This document shows positions 7,927 to 16,735 of a stretch of 64,000 bases of DNA, in pieces (positions within the stretch are counted from its first letter, which is position 1; each line of letters opens with the position of its first letter). This stretch comes from Streptomyces uncialis (GTDB lineage Bacteria; Actinomycetota; Actinomycetes; Streptomycetales; Streptomycetaceae). The translations under genes were made by a program, and so were the position numbers. Where the stretch lies: positions 992,001-1,056,000 of the forward strand of contig NZ_CP109583.1 in assembly GCF_036250755.1 (NCBI RefSeq), written 5' to 3'. The notes under the pieces are model-generated. The model searched no databases, was not told the DNA's origin, and worked only from the letters and a program-made list of their open reading frames with translations.

Positions 7927-8997
7927 GTCGGTGTGGCTGGACGTGGTGTCGGCGGGGGGTTCTGCACGGCCTCCGTCGCGGCCGGTGATCAGTACGGCCA
8001 GCAGTACGCCGAGGACGGCGACCGCGGCGATCCGTACGGTCAGCCGCAGTGTCCAGACGGTACGGGACCCGGCGGCGCGGGCCGCGGCGAGGCGCTCCGA
8101 GCGCCGGGCGGGGCTCAGCATCCGGATCAGGAACAGCGCGGCGATGGGGAGTTGGAGCAGCCAGACGGTGGTGCGGAACCAGCCGTCGTACCAGACGTTG
8201 GTGCCGTACAGCAGGGTGTGCCAGACGCTCAGCACATAGATGACGAGGATGCACCGGTGCAGGACGCGCCAGGTCTTCGGGCCGACGCGGTGGCGGACGT
8301 AGAAGAGCAGCCCGAGCGGGATCGCGAGATAGAGGGCGGCCTGGCCGACGGGGATGGCCACGGCGCCGGTACCGGAGTCGTAGCCGCCGGGGACGAAGGT
8401 CTCCACGAAGGCCGTCCAGGTGCGGCCGTACCAGCTGTCGGTGTCGTGCCGGATCAGCTCGGCGGCGAAGAACAGCGCGTGGGCGGCGATCAGGGCGATC
8501 GTGTTGAGGCTGGTGGTGCGGTGCAGCCGTTCGAGACGGGGACCGGTGAGCGGCAGCCATCGGGGCCGGGGTCCGGACATGAGGAGTCCGAGCACGACGG
8601 TGCCCCAGGCCCACAGCAGCGCGGACCAGCCGAACGCCTGGCTGACGAAGTACAGCCAGAAGGCGCCCGCGTCGGCCATGAACGGCATGACGGTGAGGGT
8701 GGACGAGGTCTTCGCCCTGATCCGGAGGTAGATGACGACGAAGACCACGGCGGTGATGGCGAGGGCGACCAGCCCGTCGTAGAGGCTCGCGCGCAGGTCG
8801 GAGCGGAGGGTGATCCGGGGCGGCCCGGTACGGCGCGGGGCGGTTCCCGGACCGCCGGGTCCGCCCGGGGCGGACACGGCGCCCGGGGCGGAGGAGGGCT
8901 GGGCGGGCGACGGGACCGTGGGGGGCGGTCCTGTCCGGGTGCCGGGGCCTGGGGTGGGTTCCTGGCCTGGCACGGCGGGGTCGGTGGGGGGCTGCAT
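7918..8997 (-). CDS. Ferric-reductase-like transmembrane protein
   Basis: The predicted product has 359 residues from ATG 8997. A GTG at 9105 in the same frame would add 36 residues; neither start has a strong ribosome site. A Pro-rich N-terminus of about 75 residues precedes six or more hydrophobic helices (ALAITAVVFVVIYLRIR, TIALIAAHALFFAAELI, ALYLAIPLGLLFYV, CILVIYVLSVWHTLLYG). His residues in helices (ERLHRTT, AAHALF, VLHRC, VWHTLL) fit the b-type heme ligands of ferric reductase-like/YedZ-type membrane domains. There is no FAD or NAD domain, so it would need a partner. It is convergent with the surface-protein operon. A role in reducing a metal or corrinoid at the membrane is possible but unproven. 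Confidence 0.75.
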   Translation of the reverse strand: MQPPTDPAVPGQEPTPGPGTRTGPPPTVPSPAQPSSAPGAVSAPGGPGGPGTAPRRTGPPRITLRSDLRASLYDGLVALAITAVVFVVIYLRIRAKTSSTLTVMPFMADAGAFWLYFVSQAFGWSALLWAWGTVVLGLLMSGPRPRWLPLTGPRLERLHRTTSLNTIALIAAHALFFAAELIRHDTDSWYGRTWTAFVETFVPGGYDSGTGAVAIPVGQAALYLAIPLGLLFYVRHRVGPKTWRVLHRCILVIYVLSVWHTLLYGTNVWYDGWFRTTVWLLQLPIAALFLIRMLSPARRSERLAAARAAGSRTVWTLRLTVRIAAVAVLGVLLAVLITGRDGGRAEPPADTTSSHTDHD

Positions 8998-9277
8998 GGC
9001 GGGCGGCTCCGCTGCGTTCGGGTGGGACCCCCGCCGGGGGGCGGGGCATGACCTGAAGGTCGTCGGACGGGGGGCCCGGACGGTTCCCGGCACCCCGAGT
9101 GACACGAGTCACACCACTTTGCGTAGCGATGTGTCACCGGTACCGGGAGCCTCTTCCCGGCGGCCCCCTGGGGGCGGAACGGACCATCCGTGGCGGGACG
9201 ACCCCCTCGCGGGCAGGACAGCCCTCGCGGAGGATCATGGCACCCGGACCATCGACACCCTCGGCAGGGAAGTGACC

Positions 9278-10510
9278 ATGAGCGACCAGCCCGAAGGCAT
9301 CCCCCACGACCGCGGCGCTGCCGACGGCGTGGCCCGGATCACCGTTCCCCTGGCATCGGAACTCATCCGCGGCGCGCTCGAACTGGAGCGGACCGCCCAA
9401 GGAGTGCTGCCGCACCGGCTCCCCGCGCGGGCCCGCGCCCAGTGCTCCGACGGACAGCTGGCGATGGCGGAGGCCCAGCCGTCAGGGGTCCGGCTCGTGT
9501 TCCGTACCCGGGCCACCACGGTCGAACTGGACACGCTGCCCACGAAGACGCGCTACGTGGGTGCCCCGCCGCGACCCGACGGTGTGTACGACCTGCTCGT
9601 CGACGGGCAGCTGACCGATCAGGGCAGTGCGACCGGGGGCAACGCCTTCATCGTGGACATGCTCAAGGGCACCACCGAGTCCAGGTCCGGACCGGTCGGC
9701 ACGCTCCGGTTCACGGGCCTGCCCGACCGGGTCAAGGAGGTCGAGATCTGGCTCCCGCACAACGAGGTCACCCAGCTGGTCGCCCTGCGCGCCGACGCTC
9801 CCGTCGAGGCGGTGCCGTGGGAGGGCCGCCGGGTCTGGCTGCACCACGGCAGTTCGATCAGCCAGGGGTCCGACGCAGCGAGTCCGTCCACGACCTGGCC
9901 GGCGCTGGCCGCGTCGCTCGGTGGCGCGGAGCTGGTCAACCTCGGTCTGGGCGGCGGCGCCCTGCTCGATCCGTTCACCGCCCGCGCCCTGCGGGACACC
10001 CCCGCGGATCTGATCAGCGTCAAGATCGGCATCAACCTCGTCAACACCGATCTGATGCGTCTGCGTGCCTTCGTCCCGGCGGTGCACGGTTTCCTCGACA
10101 CCGTCCGCGAAGGGCATCCGACCGCGCCCCTGCTGGTCGTCTCGCCCCTGCTCTGCCCCATCCACGAGGACACTCCCGGCCCCAGCGTCCCGGACTTCGG
10201 CGATCTCGGCGCGGGCAGGCTGCGGTTCCGTGCCGAGGGCGACCCGGCGGAGCGCGCCGAAGGGAAGCTGACGCTCGCCGTCGTCCGGGAGCAGCTCGCC
10301 GGTCTGGTGGAGCGGCGGGCCGTCGACGACCCGCATCTGCACTACCTCGACGGCCGCGAGCTCTACGGCACGGCGGACTTCGACGAACTCCCGCTGCCCG
10401 ACCAGCTCCACCCGGACGCCGCCACGCACCGCCGCGTCGGGGAACGCTTCGCCGCGCTCGCCTTCGGCCCCGGCAAACCCTTCGCCGCCGGACGTACCCG
10501 GGCGTCCTGA
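9278..10510 (+). CDS. SGNH/GDSL-family hydrolase with N-terminal jelly-roll domain
   Basis: The 410-residue protein starts at ATG 9278 with GGGAAG upstream. Residues 1-175 form an all-beta region typical of carbohydrate-esterase jelly rolls (VRLVFRTRATTVELDTLP). The SGNH hydrolase core follows: block I HHGSSISQG with the Ser nucleophile, block II NLGLGGGALLD, block III SVKIGINLVNTD with Gly/Asn of the oxyanion hole, and block V DQLHPD with the catalytic Asp-His pair. There is no signal peptide, so it is cytoplasmic. Members deacylate sugars or lipids; the substrate here is unknown. It stands alone and is convergent with the response-regulator operon. Confidence 0.85.
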   Translation: MSDQPEGIPHDRGAADGVARITVPLASELIRGALELERTAQGVLPHRLPARARAQCSDGQLAMAEAQPSGVRLVFRTRATTVELDTLPTKTRYVGAPPRPDGVYDLLVDGQLTDQGSATGGNAFIVDMLKGTTESRSGPVGTLRFTGLPDRVKEVEIWLPHNEVTQLVALRADAPVEAVPWEGRRVWLHHGSSISQGSDAASPSTTWPALAASLGGAELVNLGLGGGALLDPFTARALRDTPADLISVKIGINLVNTDLMRLRAFVPAVHGFLDTVREGHPTAPLLVVSPLLCPIHEDTPGPSVPDFGDLGAGRLRFRAEGDPAERAEGKLTLAVVREQLAGLVERRAVDDPHLHYLDGRELYGTADFDELPLPDQLHPDAATHRRVGERFAALAFGPGKPFAAGRTRAS

Positions 10511-10574
10511 CCCGGGGTGGCCGGTCGCGTCCCCTCCGGATGGCCGCGTGGATCCGGTCCCCCGGCGAAGGGCG

Positions 10575-11195
10575 TCATGTGAGCAGGCGACGGCGGTAGC
10601 CCTCGGCCACCGCCGCGGCTCGATCACGAACGCCGAGTTTGCCGTAGATATGTTGCAGATGGGTCTTGATGCTCGCTTCGCCGATGAACAACGCGGTAGC
10701 GGCCTCCCGGTTCGAGTTGCCGTTCGCGACCAGTTGCAGCACCTGCTTCTCCCGATCGGTCAGTGTGCCGGCGCCGGGCCTGCGCACCTGCCCCATGAGG
10801 TGCTGCGTCACCGACGGCGCGAGCACCGACTCCCCGCGCGCGGCAGCGCGGACAGCGCGCATCAGTTCGTCCGGCAGGGCATCCTTCAGGAGATATCCGA
10901 TCGCGCCCGCCTCGATCGCGGGCAGTACGTCGCTCTCGCTGTCGAAGGTGGTCAGGATCAGCACCCGGACGCTCGGGAGCAGGTCGCGCAGGGCCGCGGT
11001 CGCGGCGACGCCGTCCATCCTGGGCATCCGCAGGTCCATGAGCACGACATCCGCCGCCAGCAGCTTCGCACGTTCGACGCCCTCGGCGCCGTCCCCGGCC
11101 TCACCGACCACCACGATGTCCTCGGCGTCCGCGAAGGTGTCGCGAAGACCGCCCCGCACGATCGGATGGTCGTCGACAACCACGAGTCGGATCAT
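10575..11195 (-). CDS. NarL/LuxR-family response regulator
   Basis: This 206-residue regulator has a receiver domain (acidic pair D8-D9, phosphoacceptor D54 in VVLMDLRMPRMDG, conserved Lys in YLLKDALPDE) and a C-terminal LuxR helix-turn-helix (LTDREKQVLQLVANGNSNRE...IKTHLQHIYGKLGV). Its ATG overlaps the stop of the upstream sensor kinase (ATGA), so the pair is co-translated. It ends a four-gene operon of ABC ATPase, permease, kinase and regulator, and probably controls that transporter in the manner of DesK/DesR or LiaRS-like systems. Confidence 0.95.
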   Translation of the reverse strand: MIRLVVVDDHPIVRGGLRDTFADAEDIVVVGEAGDGAEGVERAKLLAADVVLMDLRMPRMDGVAATAALRDLLPSVRVLILTTFDSESDVLPAIEAGAIGYLLKDALPDELMRAVRAAARGESVLAPSVTQHLMGQVRRPGAGTLTDREKQVLQLVANGNSNREAATALFIGEASIKTHLQHIYGKLGVRDRAAAVAEGYRRRLLT

Positions 11196-12544
11196 CGGTC
11201 GTCCTCCCCCTTCGCTCTCGTGCCCCCGGGGGCGATCGCCGGAACGCGTGCGCTGACGGATGTCCCTTCACCCGGTGCGCTCTGCACCTCGATGTGACCG
11301 CCGACCCCTCTGACGCGCTGGCGCATGCTCGTCAGGCCGAAGCCGGTGCCGACCCCTTCCGTGAACCCGCGTCCATCATCCCGCACGTCCAACAGCACCT
11401 CGGTGCCCGTGTACGACAGCGTGACACCGACGCGCGAGGCCCCCGCGTGCTTCGCCACGTTGGTCAGCGACTCCTGCGCGACCCGGAAGAGCGACACCTC
11501 GATCGCCGGGCTCAGGGGCTCCCGGGTCCCGGTGACCTCCATCCGCGCGCTGATCCCCTGCTCCCGCGACCAGCGCCCGGTCAAGGTGCGCAGCGCGTCG
11601 GGGAGGTGCGCCCGCCCGAGTTCCTGGGGAGCGAGCGCCCGCACGGACCGTCTGGCCTCGGTCAGACTGCCGCGCGCGAGCCGAAGGGCACGCGCGACGT
11701 GCTCGTCCGTCTCGCCCCGCGTGCTCGCGGAACGCTCCGCCGCCTGGAGCTGGGTGATGATGCCGGCGAGTCCCTGGGCCAGCGTGTCGTGGATCTCGCC
11801 GGCCAGTCGCTGCCGTTCGTCCTGCGCACCGGATTCACGGGCCTGGGCGACCAGTTGCGCATGGAGCCCTGCGTTCTCGTGCAGTGCCGCCTCAAGCCGC
11901 TCGACGAGTTCCTCCCGCTTGCGCTCCTCGGGTTCGCTGCGCGCCGTCAGCAGGATGCCCACCCCGATCGCCGCGGTCTGCACGGCGACGATCAGGAGGA
12001 ATTCCGCGAGCGTGTCCGGAGTCGGGTCGGCCCACACGCGCATAGCCGAGCCGTTGAGGGCCACGGAGGTGGCCAGGACTCCGAGCACCCCCAGCGGCCA
12101 CGGCCTGAGCAGGTACGCGTGGAAGAAGCCCGCGATGGTGAAGACGAGAAAGATGTCGGAGTACGTCATGAGGGTGACGCACAGCGCCAGCAGCCCGAGG
12201 AAGAAGATGCCCGCCGGCACGGGCCGGAGCGCCTTTTTCCTGAGGGGCAGCGTATGACCGAACAGCACCCACAGCACCGAGACCGCGACCAGCCCGAGGA
12301 CGGACGCGCCCCCGGGCCGGAAGCGTTCACCGGAGGCCGGAAGCACCCATGAGAAGTAGACCGCCGTCGAGATCGTCAGCAGCAGCCACGGTGTGATCAG
12401 TTGCAGAAGGTCCCAGACCCGTAGCTGCTCCTTCTTCCAGGCCAACCGGGAGCGGTTCGCGCTCCGCGCCTCTTCCGCGACGGCGGATTCGTGCGTCCCG
12501 GAACTCGGGCGCTCAGCGGCCCCGGCATCCCGCGTCATCGGCAT
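11192..12544 (-). CDS. Sensor histidine kinase, HisKA_3 type
   Basis: A 450-residue membrane kinase. Residues 45-200 hold about six hydrophobic helices, so sensing is likely in or at the membrane. A coiled-coil stretch (EERKREELVERLEAALHENA) leads into the HisKA_3 dimerisation helix with the phosphorylated H252 in AGEIHDTLAQGLAG. The HATPase_c domain has ESLTNVAKHAGA (N box), DVRDDGRGF (G1) and GFGLTSMRQRV (G2). The start ATG directly follows the permease stop codon (TAGATG); a second ATG two codons on is also possible. It phosphorylates the response regulator encoded next. The ABC transporter genes upstream suggest response to a membrane-active compound. Confidence 0.93.
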   Translation of the reverse strand: MPMTRDAGAAERPSSGTHESAVAEEARSANRSRLAWKKEQLRVWDLLQLITPWLLLTISTAVYFSWVLPASGERFRPGGASVLGLVAVSVLWVLFGHTLPLRKKALRPVPAGIFFLGLLALCVTLMTYSDIFLVFTIAGFFHAYLLRPWPLGVLGVLATSVALNGSAMRVWADPTPDTLAEFLLIVAVQTAAIGVGILLTARSEPEERKREELVERLEAALHENAGLHAQLVAQARESGAQDERQRLAGEIHDTLAQGLAGIITQLQAAERSASTRGETDEHVARALRLARGSLTEARRSVRALAPQELGRAHLPDALRTLTGRWSREQGISARMEVTGTREPLSPAIEVSLFRVAQESLTNVAKHAGASRVGVTLSYTGTEVLLDVRDDGRGFTEGVGTGFGLTSMRQRVRGVGGHIEVQSAPGEGTSVSARVPAIAPGGTRAKGEDDR

Positions 12545-13309
12545 CTACTCCCAGCGGAAGAACTTGGCGGCGATCGCGCTCGCGGTCACCGCGATACCCG
12601 CCATGACGGCGATCTGCAACCAGAAGGGCTGCCCACCGGCGGTGGCGGTGACCTCGCCCGCCTCGGCGGACCACGCCGCGGTGAGGGCCTGGAGGCCGGG
12701 CGGTATGAATTCGCCGATCTCGCGCAGCACGTCGGGCATGAGGACACGGGGCAGAAAGGCTCCGCCGAAGAACATCAGCGCGACGAACAGGAGGGTACCG
12801 ATCTGGTTCGCGGCACTGCTCGTGCGGGCCACGGCAGCGGAGATCATGCCGATCCCGAGAAGTGTCGCATAGCCGACGACGAAGGCGACGGCGAACTCCA
12901 GGGGCCGCTCGGGCGGCGCGATGTCCAGCACCGCCCACGCGAAGAAGATCATGAGTGCCGCGGAGACGACCACGGAGGCGAACGCGACGATCATCTGCGC
13001 GAGCAGGACACTCCGCGGATGCGCGGGAGTGGTCGACAGCCTGCGCAGGATGCCGCGCTCCCGATACGTCGCGATCACCGCCGGAATGTGCTGCACGGCG
13101 ATCATCACCATCCCGAACACCAGCGCGGTCGGCGCCCAGATGTCGATGGACCGGAGCCCGCCGGTTTCCGGCGACGGCTCCCTGAGCGCCGGGACGGCAC
13201 CCAGCCCGAGCAGGAGTCCCGTCGGGAACAGCACACCGAACATGACGGTGGCGGAGTCCCGGAGGAGAAGTTTCGTCTCGATCTTGACCATCTTCGGAAG
13301 GGCACGCAT
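12545..13309 (-). CDS. ABC-2 type transporter permease
   Basis: The 254-residue protein has about six hydrophobic helices (SATVMFGVLFPTGLLLGLG, VLFGMV-like segment near 55-75, VVVSAALMIFFAWAVL, FAVAFVVGYATLLGIGMI, LLFVALMFFGGAFLPR, and a C-terminal helix), the layout of ABC-2 permeases of the daunorubicin/NatB class. Its ATG overlaps the TGA of the ATPase gene, and the kinase begins immediately after its stop. With the ATPase it should form a homodimeric-permease exporter for a lipophilic compound or peptide. The substrate is unknown. Confidence 0.9.
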   Translation of the reverse strand: MRALPKMVKIETKLLLRDSATVMFGVLFPTGLLLGLGAVPALREPSPETGGLRSIDIWAPTALVFGMVMIAVQHIPAVIATYRERGILRRLSTTPAHPRSVLLAQMIVAFASVVVSAALMIFFAWAVLDIAPPERPLEFAVAFVVGYATLLGIGMISAAVARTSSAANQIGTLLFVALMFFGGAFLPRVLMPDVLREIGEFIPPGLQALTAAWSAEAGEVTATAGGQPFWLQIAVMAGIAVTASAIAAKFFRWE

Positions 13310-14244
13310 CAGTCGACCGTCCTGTCGGAGGGTTCCGGGGTCTGCGGGGCGCGTCCCGTGAAGGCCACGAACGCGTCGTCGAGGTTGCGCTGGTCGACGC
13401 GGAGTTCCTCCGCCACGACCTGCGCCCTGGCGAGAGCCCCCGCGACGCTGCTCAGCAGCTGTCCCCTGCCGGTGACCAGCCAGCGGTCGTCGGTGATCTC
13501 GACACCGGTCACGTCGGGAAGCCCGGTCAGGACACTCCTGTCCAGCGGTTGACTCACCCGGAACCGGACCTGCTGCTCCGCGCTCGACCGCGCGATCAGC
13601 CCCGCGGGCGTATCCACCGCGGCGACCCGGCCACCGTCGATGACGGCGATCCGGTCGCTGAGGCGCTCCGCCTCGTCCATGAAGTGCGTGACGAGGAGGA
13701 TCGTGACGCCCGTGTCACGGACCTGCTCGACAAGGGTCCAGGTGTCGCGCCTCGCCTGCGGGTCCAGTCCCGTCGTGAGCTCGTCGAGAATCGCGACCTT
13801 CGGATTGCCGACCAGGGCGAGCGCGATCGAAAGCCGCTGCTTCTGCCCGCCGGAGAGAGCCTTGTACCGCGTGTCGCGCTTCTCGGTGAGACCAAGGAGC
13901 TCCAGGAGCTCACGCCGGTCGGCGGGGTCCCGGTAGAAGGAGCTGTAGAGCTCAAGGGCTTCGGCGACCTTGATCGCGTCCGGGAAGCCGCTCTCCTGCG
14001 GTTGCACGCCGAGCCGCTCACGCACCTCCGCCCGGTCCTTGACCGGGTCGAGTCCCAGCACGGAGACCGAGCCCGAGTCGGGCGTCCGCAGCCCGGCGAC
14101 ACACTCGACGGTTGTCGTCTTGCCGGCGCCGTTGGGCCCGATGATGCCGAAGATCTCCCCCTCCTCGACGGTGAAGGAGACATCATCGACGGCGATGTGC
14201 CGTCCGTAACGCTTGTGCAGATTTCGCACTTCCAATGCGGTCAT
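13309..14244 (-). CDS. ABC transporter ATP-binding protein, drug-exporter type
   Basis: This 311-residue ATPase starts at ATG 14244. It shows Walker A GPNGAGKTTT (about 37-46), the Q loop, signature LSGGQKQRLSIALAL, Walker B VAILDELTTGLD and the H-loop LLVTHFMDEAERL. The C-terminal extension of about 90 residues is typical of DrrA-like and CcmA-like multidrug exporters. It is first in an operon with the permease, kinase and response regulator, each joined by overlapping stop and start codons. The promoter must lie in the gap to the right. Self-protection or antimicrobial resistance is the likely role. Confidence 0.93.
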   Translation of the reverse strand: MTALEVRNLHKRYGRHIAVDDVSFTVEEGEIFGIIGPNGAGKTTTVECVAGLRTPDSGSVSVLGLDPVKDRAEVRERLGVQPQESGFPDAIKVAEALELYSSFYRDPADRRELLELLGLTEKRDTRYKALSGGQKQRLSIALALVGNPKVAILDELTTGLDPQARRDTWTLVEQVRDTGVTILLVTHFMDEAERLSDRIAVIDGGRVAAVDTPAGLIARSSAEQQVRFRVSQPLDRSVLTGLPDVTGVEITDDRWLVTGRGQLLSSVAGALARAQVVAEELRVDQRNLDDAFVAFTGRAPQTPEPSDRTVD

Positions 14245-14847
14245 ACCGCGAAGTTACGGGCGCACCGCGCCCCGCCACATCGACCGTGGCGTCTCAGCTC
14301 CGGTTGATTCGCGACTCCACCGTTCGGTGGATGCACAGCACCTGCGGAGCGCCCGAAGCCCTGTCGGGTGGCGCGCTGACTGTTTCCGCGGCACGCGGTC
14401 GGCCCAGGAAGACGGAGGGCGCCTCGCCCCTCCCCCGCCTCGCCCCTCCCCCACCGAGCGACCCGTAGGCAACCGCCGCACCCCGTCCGCGAAGAACTCC
14501 ATTACCGGCGCCGTCCGCTGTTTCTCCCGGGAATCGCCCCTCGGCCCGGCGCCGAACCGGATACCCGCACACACCAGGGACGGGACACCGGTTTGCGGCA
14601 AGGCGCGGATACCGGTACGCGGCGGGGCGCGGTCCGCCTTCACCCCTTTCCGGGGAACGTAGCCACATATACGCGCACACTCAACAGCAAGGCACCCGAG
14701 TCGGATTCCGTACACCATGGGCGGCGATTCATCGGTGGCCGGATCGGAACCACTCACGGAATTCCATGGGGATTGCCCGACATGGTGATCATGGGCATGT
14801 GCAACTACGTTCTCCGGTGAAGACTGCATTCCTCACAAGGAGAGTAA
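14245..14847. other. Intergenic region with divergent promoters
   Basis: No convincing gene is visible in these 603 bases; the open frames here lack coding bias and ribosome sites. The left part holds an exact 16-bp tandem pair (GCCTCGCCCCTCCCCC at 14421-14436 and 14437-14452). The right 200 bases are clearly less GC-rich and should contain the promoter of the S37-like gene. Confidence 0.6.
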
Positions 14848-16173
14848 ATGCGCCACACAGTCAGATGGTTACTGTCATTGGCGATGCTTTTCGGCATCGT
14901 GGGTGTTTCCGGCTCCCCGGCCACCGCACTTCCCGACAATCCCATCCCGGACATCAACGCCCGCCTCGCCGCGCTTCCCGGGGTGGTCTCCTCCCGGGAG
15001 ATCACCAACAGCGAGCACCCCGACCAACGCGCCTACGAGGTCCGGTTCGAACAGCTCAAGGACCACCAGAACCCCGCGGCCGGCACCTTCCAGCAGCTGG
15101 TCGTCATCCACCACAGGGACGACCGGCTGCCGACGCTGCTCACTCCCACGCAGCACGGCCTGTCGACACCCACGGGCATCAACTTCCCCAAGAACGACGT
15201 ATGGGTGGAGCAGCGTTTCTTCGGCACCTCGCAGCCGAGCCCGAAGGACCTGACGAAGCTGGACGCCCGGCAGGCGGCGACCGATCTGCACCGGGTGACG
15301 GTCGCGCTGAAGGGGATCTACGGCCAGAAGTGGCTGTCCTCCGGTATGGGGGTGACCGGCCAGATCGCGACCTATCACCGCCGTTTCTTCCCGGCGGACG
15401 TGCAAGGGACGTATGTCCTGGGCGCGCGCAACGACGTACGGAACGACGACGATTCGGCGTACGACGCGTTCTTCGCCCAGGTGGGCACTCCCGAGTGCCG
15501 GGCCCGTATCGCGGCCTTCCAGCGCGAGGCCCTGCTCCGCCGGGACGAACTGGTGGAGCTCTACCGTCAGCAGGCCCAGCTGGACGGGCTGACCTTCGAG
15601 CTGATCGGCTCGGTGGACCGCGCCTTCGAGCTCTCGATCACGGACTACATGTGGAAGTTCTGGGAGCTCAAGTCCGAGCGGCTGTGCCGGACCGTGCCGC
15701 TTCCCTCGGCCACCACGGCCGCTATCTGGTCCGAACTCCGCTGGACCACCACGAGCTATATCCGGAGCGACCAGCATCTGCGCTGGGACGAGCAGAATCT
15801 CTATCTGGCCGGAACCCAGACCGGCTGGCCCACGGTCAGCACTCCGCATTTGGACGACCTGCTGCGTTATCCGGGCATCAACAATCCGCGCACCTTCGTC
15901 GACCGCGGCATTCCGCTGCCGTTCGACAACGGGGCGATGGCCGACATCGACAGGTGGGTGCGTGAGGAATCCTCCGAGATGATCTACATCTACGGGAAGA
16001 CCGACCCGGTGAGCGCCGAGGGCTTCCGGGTCGACGGTGGCAGCCGCGACTCGAAGGTCTATGTCGGGACCAAGGGCGGGCTCGCCTTCCTGACCCCGGC
16101 GGAGCAGCAGGAGATCACCGCAAAGCTGAAGCGGTGGGCCGGGGTGGCGGACCAGCCGCCCGCGACCGGCTGA
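14848..16173 (+). CDS. Secreted S37-family peptidase homologue, apparently inactive
   Basis: The 441-residue protein starts at ATG 14848 behind AAGGAGAG. It has a Sec signal peptide (about 1-28, ending ATALP). The whole length follows the Streptomyces PS-10/S37 prolyl-aminopeptidase family: QLVVIHHRDD, VWVEQRFFGTSQPSP, ATDLHRVTVALKGIYGQKW, TYHRRFFPADVQGTYV, YIYGKTDPVSAEGF. As I recall the family, the nucleophile sits in a GGSKGG loop. Here residues 166-171 read GMGVTG, placing G168 where Ser is expected, and the usual C-terminal GGNHG is replaced by VGTKGG (about 406-411). The Asp region (D386) remains. It is therefore probably a pseudoenzyme. Codon 8 is TTA (14869-14871), so translation may need the bldA tRNA. 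Confidence 0.85.
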   Translation: MRHTVRWLLSLAMLFGIVGVSGSPATALPDNPIPDINARLAALPGVVSSREITNSEHPDQRAYEVRFEQLKDHQNPAAGTFQQLVVIHHRDDRLPTLLTPTQHGLSTPTGINFPKNDVWVEQRFFGTSQPSPKDLTKLDARQAATDLHRVTVALKGIYGQKWLSSGMGVTGQIATYHRRFFPADVQGTYVLGARNDVRNDDDSAYDAFFAQVGTPECRARIAAFQREALLRRDELVELYRQQAQLDGLTFELIGSVDRAFELSITDYMWKFWELKSERLCRTVPLPSATTAAIWSELRWTTTSYIRSDQHLRWDEQNLYLAGTQTGWPTVSTPHLDDLLRYPGINNPRTFVDRGIPLPFDNGAMADIDRWVREESSEMIYIYGKTDPVSAEGFRVDGGSRDSKVYVGTKGGLAFLTPAEQQEITAKLKRWAGVADQPPATG

Positions 16174-16735
16174 GACAGCACCGGACCCCCGCGAGCCCCG
16201 CCCCGCGTTTCGGGACCGGAGCCGCGTGAGCCCCGCCCCGCGTTCAGGACCGGTGACCCGCGTGAGCCTGCCCTGCGTCAAGGACCGGACCTCGTGAACC
16301 CTGCCCGTACCCGGTCCTGAACGCGTGACCCGCGCCCGCCGCGCGCTTCCAGCCCGGCGGGCGCGGCGCCTTTCCCGCGGCGGCGTCCTGCGGGTTCCCC
16401 GCGGCGGCATTCCCGCGGACTCCCCCGGCCCCTTCCCGCACGGTCGGATCAGCGGCCCGGGCCGTGGCGGCATTCCGCCAGCCTCGTCCCGGCATTTCGG
16501 ACCTGCCGGGCGCCGCACGGGTGAGGGGCGGTACCGATCCGGCCACCCGAGATCACCGTGTCCGCGCTCCGGCCCGAACGACCCTCTTCCCCTGGCGGCG
16601 GATCACCCCACGGCCACGCGCTTCACGCCGCCGGGCAGGCCGGCGGTGACGCCTGAAGGGAAGATCAACAACGGTGCCGAGCTGCCATAGAGTGCCCCTG
16701 CTCAATGATCACATGTCCATACAGGGAGGGATTGA
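16174..16735. other. Intergenic region with degenerate tandem repeats
   Basis: From about 16185 to 16320 there are three to four imperfect copies of a unit of about 35 bases built on CGCGTGAGCCCCGCCCCGCG and GACCGG. No gene is apparent in either strand. The promoter of the next gene should lie in the last 60 bases, which are AT-richer (GCTCAATGATCACATGTCCA). Confidence 0.55.

Noticed and set aside
14254..14829. ORFs on the minus strand between the ABC operon and the S37-like gene
   Set aside because: No ribosome sites, no coding bias, low-complexity Arg/Gly composition.
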